From the NCBI RefSeq assembly GCF_024171945.1, contig NZ_JAMTCR010000007.1, positions 186,001-250,000 on the forward strand: a stretch of 64,000 nt of DNA, written 5' to 3'. Each line of letters opens with the position of its first letter. Position 1 is the first letter of the stretch. The DNA comes from Actinokineospora globicatena. GTDB lineage: Bacteria; Actinomycetota; Actinomycetes; Mycobacteriales; Pseudonocardiaceae. A model generated the notes under the pieces. The model had not been told where the DNA came from and did not search any database. It worked only from the letters and a program-made list of their open reading frames with translations. A program made the position numbers and the translations under genes. Of the stretch, positions 8,264 through 16,452 are shown in pieces.

Positions 8264-11200
8264 CTACCCTTGCCCGGGGGGCTTGCCGTTAGCGCTAGGC
8301 GCGGGGATGTCCTCAGGCAGTAAGACACAGAGGTCGCTGATGGTGGGCGCGGTGATTCCGCGCATCCGGCGGGCGTGCCGGGTGACGGCCTCGTCGAGCA
8401 CCTGGCGGGCATATCGTCCATTGCCGAACGACTGGTCCCTGCGGACGGCCAGAAAGTGACTACGCAGAGCGGTAACCGTGGATGCCGTGCACTCGTAGCC
8501 GACCTTGGTGGCGTGCTGGCTGACGATGGTGACCAACTCGTCGGCGGTGTAGTTCGCGAACTGGACGTGGTGGGAGAAACGCGATTGCAGACCCGGGTTG
8601 GCCGCTAGGAAGCCTTCCATCTCGTCGGCGTAACCGGCGGCGATGACGACAACCTCGTCGCGGTGGTCTTCCATCAGTTTGACGAGGGTGTCGATCGCCT
8701 CGCGGCCGAAGTCCTGTCCACCGCCGGGGCGGCTGGATAGCGTGTACGCCTCGTCGATGAACAGCAGTCCCCCGCGCGCGCGATCGAAGGACTCGGTGGT
8801 GCGCTTGGCGGTGTGGCCGATGTACTCGCCCACTAGGTCCGCTCGGCTTACCTCGATCACTTGGCCCTGTGCGAGAACCCCCATAGCGGCAAGGATCGAG
8901 CCGTACAAGCGCGCGACGGTAGTCTTACCTGTTCCAGGTGGCCCCGCGAAGATGAGGTGTCTGCTGAGCGACGGCACGGGGAGGTTGGCCTCACGCCGTT
9001 GTCTTGCGGAGTCGAGCAAGTCGACCATGCTGCTTACTTCGCTCTTGACGTCGTCAAGTCCGACTAGACCGCGCAGGTCCGAGAGAAGCCTGTCGACCTG
9101 CTCTTGGTCTATCCGTCCCGCCCCCGCGCCAATTCCGCTGCCCGGCAACGGTCCTAGATCCTCCGGGAGGAGTCTTGTGAGCGCGACGGCAGGGGCGTGC
9201 TCGTCTTCCGCGAGCCGGTAGGCCTGCCTTCCCACCATCTCCTCGAACACCTTGCGCGCTGTGCGGCCGTTGCCGAAGGTGGCGTCGCGGGGCAGCTTGG
9301 TGAAGTAGGCGTGCACCGCCGCACGGGTCTCGAACTCCAGGCGGTAGTCGTGCGCCCGGCAGAGACCCTCCACAATGGTCACCAGTTCGGGTGCCGTGTA
9401 GTCGGTGAACTCGATCGTGCGGGTGAAGCGGGACGCCAGGCCGGGGTTGGCGGCCATGAACGTGCGCATGTCGTTGGTGTAACCGGCGACGATGACCACT
9501 ACGTCGTCGCGGTGGTCCTCCATGAGCTTCACCAGCGTGTCGATTGCCTCTCGACCGAAGTCCGGGCCGTTGCCACCGCCGCCCGCGGAGAGCGCGTAGG
9601 CCTCGTCGATGAAGAGGACGCCGCCTAGAGCCTCGTCGAACTTCTCGGCGGTCTTGAGCGCGGTACCGCCAACGACCGCTGCGACCAGGTCAGCTCGCGC
9701 GACCTCTATGAGCTGACCCGTGCGGAGCACTCCTAGCGCGGTGAGGATCCGGCCGTACAACCGAGCGATGGTGGTCTTACCTGTACCCGGTGAGCCCGCG
9801 AAGACAAGGTGCCGGCCTAGAGGCGGGGAGGGCAGACCGGCCGCCGCGCGACGCTCTGCCATCTGGTGCAGTCGGACCAGGGTCTCGACCTCCCGCTTGA
9901 CACCGTCGAGCCCGACGAGGGTGTTGAGCTGGTCGAGCAGCGTGGTGAGGTCGTCGGACTTCTCGGTCTTCAGCGGCGGGGTCTCTTGTGGTGTCTCGAC
10001 CTGGGCGATGCCAGCGTCGTCCCGCAGGTCCTTACCCCGGTTCCGCTCGATACGGCAACCGCGCAGGTCGACCGGTTCGCTCGAACGCAGCACTACGCCG
10101 TCGCCGAGGTTCTGCTCGACGACAACGCCCCCGAGTTCGCCGGTGGCCGCGCCCTCCCAGAGCGCACCTGTGCCGCACTCTCTGAGTGTGCCGCCGTCGA
10201 CTCTTACCCTTGCCGAGCCGCGCGCGATGACAGCGGTGCCCTTGGTGCGTTCGATCCGGGGTTCGGTGAGGGTGACGGTGGCGTTGTCTTCCGCGATGAT
10301 GGCGGACCCGGTACCGCCCGTCACGGTCACCTTGGTCAGGTTCGCGGAGCCTGTGCTCCCAACCAGGACCGCGTCGTGGCCGGAGTCAGTGAAGACGCAC
10401 TCGGTTAGGTCTACCCGGGAGGAATCGAGGACGTGCAGACCGTGCCCGCGCGCACCACGGATCTCGGTACGTTCAACTGTCGCGGTTCCCCCCTGCACCA
10501 GCACGATCGCCTGGGCCTGAGCGTTGACGATAGTGCTGTCGAGCAACGTGGGCGAGGAACCGGCCCCTACGAGGAACGCCACACCTTCCACTTCGGACAA
10601 TGTGGTGCCGTCGACGCTAAGAGTGCTGTTCTCCTCAACGACGATGCCGGGGCCGTTGACGCGTTCGATCCGGCAGTTCTTGACCGTGCCGCCGCCGTTG
10701 TCCGCGGCGAGGAATGCTCCCCCGGACTCCGTGATGTCGCAGTCGACCAACCGCGGCGCACCCCCGGAGCGCGCGACCACCGCCGTCGTCGCGATGCCGG
10801 TGAACGTCGACGCGCGGACCTCGGCGCCGCCGCCGTCGAACACGAGCAGACCCGCGCCGCCCGGGTTGGTGACGCGGCAGTCGCGCGCGTGCAACTCGGC
10901 GCCGCCGCGGACCGCGATCGCAACGGCGGAGTCGGCGGTGACCGTGCACTCGTCCATTCGCAACGAGCCCGCGGTGAGGTCAACGGCCGCTTCGCCGTCA
11001 CGGTGCGAGAGCACGATCCCGGAGACGGTCGCACGTTCGGCGGCGAGGTGCACGGCGGGCGCGCCACTCGCTTCGATGCGCACCTCTCCGGCCGACCCGG
11101 CACCGGAAAGGGTGATCTCGCGCTCGATGACGACGGACTCGCGGTAGGTGCCGGGGCGCACCGCGATCACGTCCCCGTCGACGGCGGCGGCGATCGCGTC

Positions 11201-11278
11201 GTTGATGGTGCGGAAGCAGTCGGAGTCGGTGGCCGACACGCTGAGCACCGAGCGGACCGAGGTCAGCCTGCTCGCCAT
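8264..11278 (-). CDS. EccA-like double AAA+ ATPase with N-terminal beta-helix
   Basis: A protein of 1004 residues; the ATG at 11278 is preceded by AGGAGG. Residues 1 to about 420 are a right-handed parallel beta-helix of the pectate-lyase type: an opening like TINDAIAAAVDGDVIAVRPG and then about fifteen rungs with recurring V/I-D/E-x-C/T patterns. Two CbxX/CfxQ-type AAA+ domains follow. Their Walker A motifs are GSPGTGKTTIARLYG (about 494) and GPPGTGKTTVARLYG (about 778), and their Walker B motifs GVLFIDEAYAL and GLLFIDEAYTL, both intact. EccA proteins of type VII systems have one such domain behind a TPR region; here a beta-helix replaces the TPR. It probably remodels or targets substrates in the cytoplasm. 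It follows the repeat-containing gene after 62 bp, in one operon with an upstream ESX-type promoter. Confidence 0.88.
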   Translation of the reverse strand: MASRLTSVRSVLSVSATDSDCFRTINDAIAAAVDGDVIAVRPGTYRESVVIEREITLSGAGSAGEVRIEASGAPAVHLAAERATVSGIVLSHRDGEAAVDLTAGSLRMDECTVTADSAVAIAVRGGAELHARDCRVTNPGGAGLLVFDGGGAEVRASTFTGIATTAVVARSGGAPRLVDCDITESGGAFLAADNGGGTVKNCRIERVNGPGIVVEENSTLSVDGTTLSEVEGVAFLVGAGSSPTLLDSTIVNAQAQAIVLVQGGTATVERTEIRGARGHGLHVLDSSRVDLTECVFTDSGHDAVLVGSTGSANLTKVTVTGGTGSAIIAEDNATVTLTEPRIERTKGTAVIARGSARVRVDGGTLRECGTGALWEGAATGELGGVVVEQNLGDGVVLRSSEPVDLRGCRIERNRGKDLRDDAGIAQVETPQETPPLKTEKSDDLTTLLDQLNTLVGLDGVKREVETLVRLHQMAERRAAAGLPSPPLGRHLVFAGSPGTGKTTIARLYGRILTALGVLRTGQLIEVARADLVAAVVGGTALKTAEKFDEALGGVLFIDEAYALSAGGGGNGPDFGREAIDTLVKLMEDHRDDVVVIVAGYTNDMRTFMAANPGLASRFTRTIEFTDYTAPELVTIVEGLCRAHDYRLEFETRAAVHAYFTKLPRDATFGNGRTARKVFEEMVGRQAYRLAEDEHAPAVALTRLLPEDLGPLPGSGIGAGAGRIDQEQVDRLLSDLRGLVGLDDVKSEVSSMVDLLDSARQRREANLPVPSLSRHLIFAGPPGTGKTTVARLYGSILAAMGVLAQGQVIEVSRADLVGEYIGHTAKRTTESFDRARGGLLFIDEAYTLSSRPGGGQDFGREAIDTLVKLMEDHRDEVVVIAAGYADEMEGFLAANPGLQSRFSHHVQFANYTADELVTIVSQHATKVGYECTASTVTALRSHFLAVRRDQSFGNGRYARQVLDEAVTRHARRMRGITAPTISDLCVLLPEDIPAPSANGKPPGQG

Positions 11279-11340
11279 CGCGGCACCTCCTGCGGGTCGG
11301 GCGACTCCTGGCGGGGGTCGGTGGGCATCGCGGTCTCCGG

Positions 11341-14232
11341 TCAGGCGGCGGGGAGCGCGCCGAACCAGCGCGCGGGGTGGGGGTGGTGGGGCACGTCGAC
11401 GGCGGCACGCGCGGCGGCGGCAGCCCTAAGGTTGGTCAGAGCACGCTCGGCGGATGCGCCCTCTTCTGCCAAGAGGAGACGGTTGCCCTCTACGCCCAAG
11501 ACCCGCAGCGCGGTGTGGGTGGGGAGAACGACGTCGTTACGCCTGTCTGCGTCGAGTAGACCCTCTAGGCGGCGGGCGGTGGTGGTCCAGATGAGCAGTT
11601 CGGTGTCACCGGGGACGGATGCACCTACCTGCGCTACGGCCAGCATGGGGCCCTCTAGGCGTAAGAGGGCGCCTTCTGCGTGGTTGGGCTGACTCGAGCC
11701 GGTAACCACAACGCCGCGCATCGTCGGCAGGCGTCGTAGTCCCGCGGTGAGGCACGTGTGGAACGCGGTGTCGTAGGGGCCGGGGGCTTCGGCGAACACG
11801 CGGACCACGGCGAGCTCGGTCAGGAGGGTCGCTTGATCACCGGAGGCGCGGAGACCGGGGCGCTCGGCGAGCAGTTGCACGACGGCGCGGGTGGCGGAGT
11901 CGTAGCGGGTGCCGAGGGCTGACCGGACGGCGCGGCGCTGGGCCTCGTCGCTGCGGGCGTCGGCCGGGACGGGGGTGTTGGTGGGGACTGCTTCAGTGGG
12001 GGTTGCGGCGTTGGTGGGGATCGCGGGGGCGGGCTTCGGGACGAGGGTGGGGAGCGGGCGCGCCTCGGCGTCGGTCGGGGCGGAGGTGGCGGGAACCAAC
12101 CCGGCGAGACTCGCGACCGGCTTCTTGGGCGGCGTGGCTTCGCCGAGCGGCAGGCCGCCTGTGCTCGCCGGGACACTCGCCGACGTCACGCTCGCCAGGG
12201 ACGCGATGGCCGCCGACGTGGGGAGCGGCTGGCTTGACTGAGCAGCCCCCGAATCCAGCCTAGATGCCTGCGGGTGGGAAGGACCAGCGTCGATTCCGGG
12301 CTGTGGATGGATTCCAGGGGTTGTGGACAGCGGCGCTGAGGTGCCAGGTGTTGGCGTGGTGGCGCTCGGGTGTGCCTGCTCGGGTTCGCGGCCGGGTCCG
12401 GGCTGGATCGCGGCGTCTGGGGGTGTGGTGATGCTGAGCGAGGAGACCGTGCTGGCGGGGATCGGCGGGCTGGTGACGGCGGCCGGGAGGTGGGCACCGG
12501 GCGGCGTGGCTGGCTGAGCAGCCCCCGAATCCAGCCTAGTTGCTTGCGGATGGGCGGTACCAGCGTCGAATCCGGGCTGTGGATGCGTTGCGGGGGTTGT
12601 GGATAGCAACGCGGCAGCGGCGGGTGGGGTGGGGACGGTCGCCGGGAAGTGGGCACCGGTGGGCGAGGCTGAATCGGCAGCCCCCGAATCCAGCCCAGGC
12701 GGCGGGGAATTGGTCGGGCCAGTGCGGATTCCGGGCTGTGGGTGCGTTGTGGGGATCGAGGACAGCAACGCGGCAGCGGCCAGTGGGGTGGCGGCGGGTG
12801 GGCTGGAATCGGCAGCCCCCGAATCCAGCCTAGGTGCGGGAGAGGCGGCGGAACCAGCGTCGATTCCGGGCTGTGGATGGGTTGCGGGGGTTGTGGAGAA
12901 CAGCGCGGATGCGGTGGTGGTGGGGGCCGGGGTGTCGGGGGTGGGGAGGTCTTCGGGGAGGTTGAGGGATTCGGGGGTGAGGAGGCTGGTTCCGGCGGTC
13001 ACGCGAGGGAGGGGGATGGACCACTGGTCGAGGGAGATGCGTTGGGTGTGGTCTTCGGGCCAGGGGGCCACTGGGGGGCGGGGGGTGCCGACGAGGTGGG
13101 CGGCGAGGGTGCGGGCGGCGAGGGTGGCGCCGGGGGTGGCGGGGAGGATTCGGAGGGTGGACTTGGTGGTGGCCGGGAGGTGGTCGAGGACCTCGGTGAG
13201 GGTGGCGATCACCGGGTCCGGGACGTCGGGGCCGCAGGCGAGGAGGAGTTCGGGGGTGGGGCCGGTGGGGGTGTGCAGGGCCGGGTCCACGATGAGGGTG
13301 TCCGGGCGGGCGAGGAGGCCGCGGGCGAGGACGTCGAGGGACCAGCCGGGGGCCAGGCGGTAGCGGGCCGGGGCGAACATGGCCAGTGACGGCAGTGGCG
13401 CGACCCAGCGGTCCAGCACCGGCGGGCAACCGGGGCGGTAGACGCTCTCGACGGCGAACGGGTACCAGGCGAAGTGGCCGTCGGCGTCGAGGTGGACGAG
13501 GCCGTGTTCGCTGGGGAGGCCGTGCAGCGCGCGGACGGCGGCGCCCCGTTCGCGGGCGACGGCCTGGGCGATGTCGGCGCCGTAGCAGGCGAGGACGACG
13601 CGGCCGCGCACGTCGGGTGGGAAGGCGTCGAGGACCTCGGCGACGTCGGCGGCGGACGGGGCGGGTTCACCGGGAGCACCGACGACCACGGTGGGTCGTT
13701 CCGGGTCGGGTTGGATCCACCGCAACGGGTCGTCCACGCGGGTGACGGCGTCGGGGACGCGTACCCAGAGTCCCAGCGGGATCTCCTCGTGCCCGGCCGG
13801 GAGGTAGCCCTGCCACCACGGTTCGGGGAAACGGTGGCCCATGGGTCGGCGGTCGGAGCCCGCGCCGTGCGCGACCCAGCCGAGACCGGCGGCGAAGGTG
13901 TGCCCGCCGGTCAACGCGTACAGGTCGCCGTCGGGGGCGATGACCTCGACGCCGAGCCGGTCGGCCAGGCGTCTGGCCAGGGAGACCGCGCCGCCGGACA
14001 TGCTCGACGCGTGCGCCGCGAGCAGCCGGACACCGGTGTCGACCTGGTCGTCGAGGTCGGCGACCAGCCACGGGTCCAGCCGGGCCAGCGCGGGCCAGGC
14101 CGAGGCGCCGACCACGACCGCGGTCCGGTGCCGGTCCTCCGGCAACGCCGCCGCGATCGTCGCCGCCTGCTCGTCGGCACCTGGTTCGCGGAGCACCAGT
14201 GCGTGTCCCGCCCGCTCCACCGTGATCGCCAC
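11341..14232 (-). CDS. large type VII-associated protein with repeat linker and ADP-ribosyltransferase-like C-terminus
   Basis: The GTG at 14232 (VAITVERAGHALVL) has a strong GGAAAGGAGG site; the frame runs further upstream but has no supported start there. The protein has 963 residues. The first 420 or so are a globular region I do not recognise. Residues about 425-750 form a Pro/Ala/Thr/Ser-rich linker with four repeats of the type HPQPGIDAG...RLDSGAA, encoded by a dispersed DNA element. The last 200 residues resemble the R-S-E class ADP-ribosyltransferase fold: LRRLPTMRGVVVTG where family members have a VYRG motif, then ELLIWTTTARRLEG, then VVLPTHTALRVLGVEG. The first-strand Arg and the ExE pair are not evident, so activity is doubtful. 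It is the first gene of the operon with the EccA-like ATPase and carries the shared promoter at 14261-14289. Confidence 0.72.
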   Translation of the reverse strand: MAITVERAGHALVLREPGADEQAATIAAALPEDRHRTAVVVGASAWPALARLDPWLVADLDDQVDTGVRLLAAHASSMSGGAVSLARRLADRLGVEVIAPDGDLYALTGGHTFAAGLGWVAHGAGSDRRPMGHRFPEPWWQGYLPAGHEEIPLGLWVRVPDAVTRVDDPLRWIQPDPERPTVVVGAPGEPAPSAADVAEVLDAFPPDVRGRVVLACYGADIAQAVARERGAAVRALHGLPSEHGLVHLDADGHFAWYPFAVESVYRPGCPPVLDRWVAPLPSLAMFAPARYRLAPGWSLDVLARGLLARPDTLIVDPALHTPTGPTPELLLACGPDVPDPVIATLTEVLDHLPATTKSTLRILPATPGATLAARTLAAHLVGTPRPPVAPWPEDHTQRISLDQWSIPLPRVTAGTSLLTPESLNLPEDLPTPDTPAPTTTASALFSTTPATHPQPGIDAGSAASPAPRLDSGAADSSPPAATPLAAAALLSSIPTTHPQPGIRTGPTNSPPPGLDSGAADSASPTGAHFPATVPTPPAAAALLSTTPATHPQPGFDAGTAHPQATRLDSGAAQPATPPGAHLPAAVTSPPIPASTVSSLSITTPPDAAIQPGPGREPEQAHPSATTPTPGTSAPLSTTPGIHPQPGIDAGPSHPQASRLDSGAAQSSQPLPTSAAIASLASVTSASVPASTGGLPLGEATPPKKPVASLAGLVPATSAPTDAEARPLPTLVPKPAPAIPTNAATPTEAVPTNTPVPADARSDEAQRRAVRSALGTRYDSATRAVVQLLAERPGLRASGDQATLLTELAVVRVFAEAPGPYDTAFHTCLTAGLRRLPTMRGVVVTGSSQPNHAEGALLRLEGPMLAVAQVGASVPGDTELLIWTTTARRLEGLLDADRRNDVVLPTHTALRVLGVEGNRLLLAEEGASAERALTNLRAAAAARAAVDVPHHPHPARWFGALPAA
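12236..12900. repeat. four copies of a ~95-bp dispersed element inside a coding region
   Basis: Copies start near 12236, 12512, 12669 and 12802. Each opens with GCAGCCCCCGAATCCAGC (first two preceded by TGA), has a variable centre, then TTCCGGGCTGTGG, and closes about 12-17 bp later with a second TGTGGA-type block such as GGTTGTGGATAG. On the minus strand the unit encodes the peptide repeat of the overlapping gene. The two TGTGGAT blocks resemble DnaA boxes (reverse complement TGTGGATAA), with one or two mismatches. Related copies outside the gene are at 14637-14730 and 59678-59770. Confidence 0.75.
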
Positions 14233-14260
14233 GATGTCCTCCTTTCCGTTCCCACTCACC

Positions 14261-14289
14261 ACACGGGTGGGCGGGGGTGGAAGGTTCAC
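14261..14289 (-). promoter_or_regulatory. ESX-type promoter A (TGAAC-N18-CGTGT)
   Basis: On the minus strand GTGAAC (14289-14284) is separated by 18 nt from CGTGT (14265-14261), 28 bp before the GTG start at 14232. The same blocks and spacing occur before every transcription unit of the type VII locus. The layout is that of ECF sigma promoters (GGAAC/CGT class). Confidence 0.65.
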
Positions 14290-14323
14290 CGGAATCCGGT
14301 CGCGGTCGAGCACGGTGTCGCGC

Positions 14324-14640
14324 GTGATCGAGCCGCTGCACGAGGACCTGGTGTTCCACGGACCTGCGCGCGGCCGGGGTGATCCGGTCGTTCGGGGACC
14401 TGCGGGGTCAGCACGGGGTCGACCTGGGGTGCGGGTGGGGCGAGCTGCCGCGCCGGACGGTGGCGAGCGGGCCGGGTCGGGCATCGACCGCGACGAGGTG
14501 GCCGGACTCGGGCCGAGGTGCCGGCGGCGGGCGGGCACCGGTCGTGGTGGTCGCACGGCTGGCGGGGCGTGCTGGGGATGGCGTGCCTGGGGCTGCCTGT
14601 ATGCGAGGTCGCCAGCGCGGGAGGTCGTGGCGCCGGACTG
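14324..14640 (+). pseudogene. decayed SAM-dependent methyltransferase gene
   Basis: Three frames carry successive pieces of a small class I methyltransferase. From GTG 14324 the first reads VIEPLHEDLVFHGPARGR. A second frame near 14379 reads VIRSFGDLRGQHGVDLGCGWGELPRRTV, with the SAM-binding motif DLGCGWGE. A third frame from about 14480 reads GIDRDEVAGLG, as expected for the motif II strand. At least two frameshifts separate them and no intact frame exists. The remnant lies between the promoter of the repeat-containing gene and a dispersed repeat. The identification comes from motif order only. Confidence 0.5.
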
Positions 14641-14730
14641 AGCAGCCCCCGAATCGACGGTAGGTGGGGGCGGTGCGGCGGGGCCAGGGGCGGTTTCGGG
14701 GGTGTGGATGGCTTGGGGGGTTGTGGATAG
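14637..14730. repeat. intergenic copy of the dispersed ~95-bp element
   Basis: It opens with ACTGAGCAGCCCCCGAATCG and ends with GGTGTGGATGG and GGTTGTGGATAG, the same two ends and length as the copies at 12236-12900, but with a diverged centre. It lies between the methyltransferase remnant and the terminator of the DUF397 gene. Confidence 0.7.
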
Positions 14731-14734
14731 AGGG

Positions 14735-14766
14735 CTGGCCCCCGCCCTGGGTGGGGCGGGGGCCAG
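14735..14766 (-). terminator. strong hairpin terminator after the DUF397 gene
   Basis: A 13-bp perfect stem (CTGGCCCCCGCCC and complement) with a 6-nt loop, beginning 12 bp beyond the DUF397 stop codon. Confidence 0.8.
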
Positions 14767-14778
14767 GCCATCCCGGGG

Positions 14779-14955
14779 TCAGTGACCCAGGGTTCCGTTC
14801 TTGACGGCGGCGACCAGTGCGTCGATCCGGCCAACGAGGGTCGGACCGGTGGGGTTCTTGCTGTCGCGGACCACCGTGAGGGTGTGCGCTAGCTCCACAC
14901 ACTGCCCGTTGTTGCCGCCACTGAAAGAACTCTTACGCCACCTAACCTGCTTCAT
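14779..14955 (-). CDS. DUF397 family small protein
   Basis: Fifty-eight residues from the ATG at 14955, preceded by an AGGGAGG stretch. It begins VRWRKSSFSGGNNGQCVELA after MKQ and has VVRDSKNPTGP in the middle, both hallmarks of DUF397. Such proteins occur beside XRE regulators of the DUF5753 type in actinomycetes (the BldB/WhiJ-type and Scr1/Scr2 pairs), where they work as small partner proteins in control of development and secondary metabolism. It follows the XRE gene after 20 bp on the same strand and ends at a strong terminator, so the two form one operon. Confidence 0.9.
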   Translation of the reverse strand: MKQVRWRKSSFSGGNNGQCVELAHTLTVVRDSKNPTGPTLVGRIDALVAAVKNGTLGH

Positions 14956-14975
14956 CTCTTGACCTCCCTGTTGGA

Positions 14976-15827
14976 CTAGCCGTCGACCAGGCTAGTCAAC
15001 AAGGCTCGCGTGTCCTCGGGTGAGAGAGCCTGCTCGGACATGCGCTGGAAGTTCGCGGCGTAGAGCGTGAGGTCCGCCGGGCGTTCCAGGTAGATCGCCC
15101 CATCCGCGTGCTCCAGGTACACGAAGTTGGGGGCGGGCTCGTCGGGCAGGGTCAGCAGTGAGAAGGGGTTGGTCATGCCGGGGTGGGGTCCGGCGGCGAA
15201 CGGCAGGATCTGCAGGGTGAGGTAGGGCCACTCGGACGCCTTCACCAAGTGCTCCAACTGTTCCCGCATGTCCCCCACGGGCCGCCGGATGGCGGACTCG
15301 TTGAGGATGATGCGCAAGTCGGGCTGTCGGCCCTCTAGATGCCTCTGGCGCTCCTGGCGGAACGCGATCGACTTGGCTAGCTCGGCTTCGTCGATGTGGT
15401 CGACGAAGGCCGAACGGACCGCGCGGGTGTAGCTGGGCACCTGGAGGAGGCCGTAAACCAGTTCGGACTCGTAGACCGAGATCGCCTTGGCGTCGGCCTC
15501 GAAGCCGACGTAGGTCTCGTGCCAGTCGGGCATGGTGTCGCTGTGGCTGACCCACCAGCCGCGCTCGTTGCTCTCCTCGGCCTGGCGGATCAGGGTGTCC
15601 ACCTGGGGCGCGCCGATGTCGTAGAGCTGGCAGAGGAAGCGCACGTTCTTCGGCAGGATCGAGTGCCTGCCGTTCTCGATGCGACTGATTGTCGGTCGGC
15701 GGACCCCGAGGTACTCCGCCGCGTCGTCCTGGGTCTTGCCCGCGGCCTCGCGCAGATCTCGCAGCTGCTTGCCGAGCCGCCACCTGCGCACCAGCGAGCC
15801 CGGTGTCAGGTCATCCGTTTCGTTCAT
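14976..15827 (-). CDS. XRE-family transcriptional regulator with DUF5753 domain
   Basis: The ATG at 15827 (MNETDDLTPGSLVRRW) gives 283 residues; the 14 codons before it belong to the promoter region. Residues about 15-75 are an XRE helix-turn-helix (LRDLREAAGKTQDDAAEYLG, RRPTISRIENG). The rest is the DUF5753 domain with FEADAKAISVYESELVYGLLQ and QILPFAAGPHPGM. This is the large partner of a DUF397 pair. Upstream are two CGTACG-rich palindromes that could be its operators and suggest autoregulation. Confidence 0.93.
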   Translation of the reverse strand: MNETDDLTPGSLVRRWRLGKQLRDLREAAGKTQDDAAEYLGVRRPTISRIENGRHSILPKNVRFLCQLYDIGAPQVDTLIRQAEESNERGWWVSHSDTMPDWHETYVGFEADAKAISVYESELVYGLLQVPSYTRAVRSAFVDHIDEAELAKSIAFRQERQRHLEGRQPDLRIILNESAIRRPVGDMREQLEHLVKASEWPYLTLQILPFAAGPHPGMTNPFSLLTLPDEPAPNFVYLEHADGAIYLERPADLTLYAANFQRMSEQALSPEDTRALLTSLVDG

Positions 15828-15849
15828 AGTCGACAGTCTCCCGTGCCTC

Positions 15850-15902
15850 GGCGTACGTACGCCAGTCACACGATAGGGGTATTTCCGTGGCGCACGTACG
15901 TG
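15850..15902. promoter_or_regulatory. two CGTACG palindromes before the XRE gene, candidate operators
   Basis: GGCGTACGTACGCC (15850-15863) is a perfect 14-bp palindrome and CACGTACGTG (15893-15902) a perfect 10-bp palindrome, their centres about 41 bp or four helical turns apart. A further GACGTACG follows at 15902. They lie 22-75 bp before the XRE start. Confidence 0.5.
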
Positions 15903-16027
15903 ACGTACGGTTCACTCACCGGTACAACTCTCGCCGATGAGGTGGTGCGCGCCGCTATGGATGGATATTGGACACCATACGAGGTCAATAGCGATCGCCG
16001 GGGTCATCTTCGCCCCTGGGGGCAACG

Positions 16028-16294
16028 ATGAAGGGCCCTGGCGACGCGTGGCGCGCCCTGCTGTCGCGGTGGGGCGGGTCGCCCGGACCGGATGCCTGGT
16101 CGATCCCGTGCGTGGACCGGTCCGGCAGTCGGGCATCGATCACCGTGACGATCGCGCCGGACGGCGTCGTGGTCACCTCGTCGACGCCGGGGCCCTGGTT
16201 GATTCACCCGTTGCGGGTAGGCAGATTGCGTGCCGCGCTTCGGGACGCCGCCCTGACGTTCACCGCACTGGACGAACGTCCCCGGGCGGGCTGA
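16028..16294 (+). CDS. hypothetical small protein
   Basis: Eighty-eight residues from the ATG at 16028. The codon pattern is actinobacterial (third positions mostly G or C) and the protein has a plausible alternating strand ASITVTIAPDGVVVTSSTPG, but I recognise no family. There is no signal peptide or membrane segment. It lies upstream of a second XRE regulator on the same strand with a gap of about 160 bp that shows no clear signal. It could be a false prediction. Confidence 0.45.
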   Translation: MKGPGDAWRALLSRWGGSPGPDAWSIPCVDRSGSRASITVTIAPDGVVVTSSTPGPWLIHPLRVGRLRAALRDAALTFTALDERPRAG

Positions 16295-16452
16295 TCCACC
16301 GGCGCGCGGGTGCCACCTCCCCACCCGCGCGCCGGTTCCCCGGTGCCCCCGGCCGTCATGCCCCGACGGCAGGCGCCACCCGACCGGCCCACGCGTCCTC
16401 CCCGCGCGGGCCGGTCGGGCCCCCACCCCGTCCCCGCGAAGAAAGGCACGCG

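Noticed and set aside
13474-14382. A 302-codon plus-strand frame overlapping the start of the repeat-containing gene
   Set aside because: The minus-strand gene has a strong ribosome binding site, a promoter and globular sequence here. Only the methyltransferase fragments after 14324 on the plus strand are meaningful.
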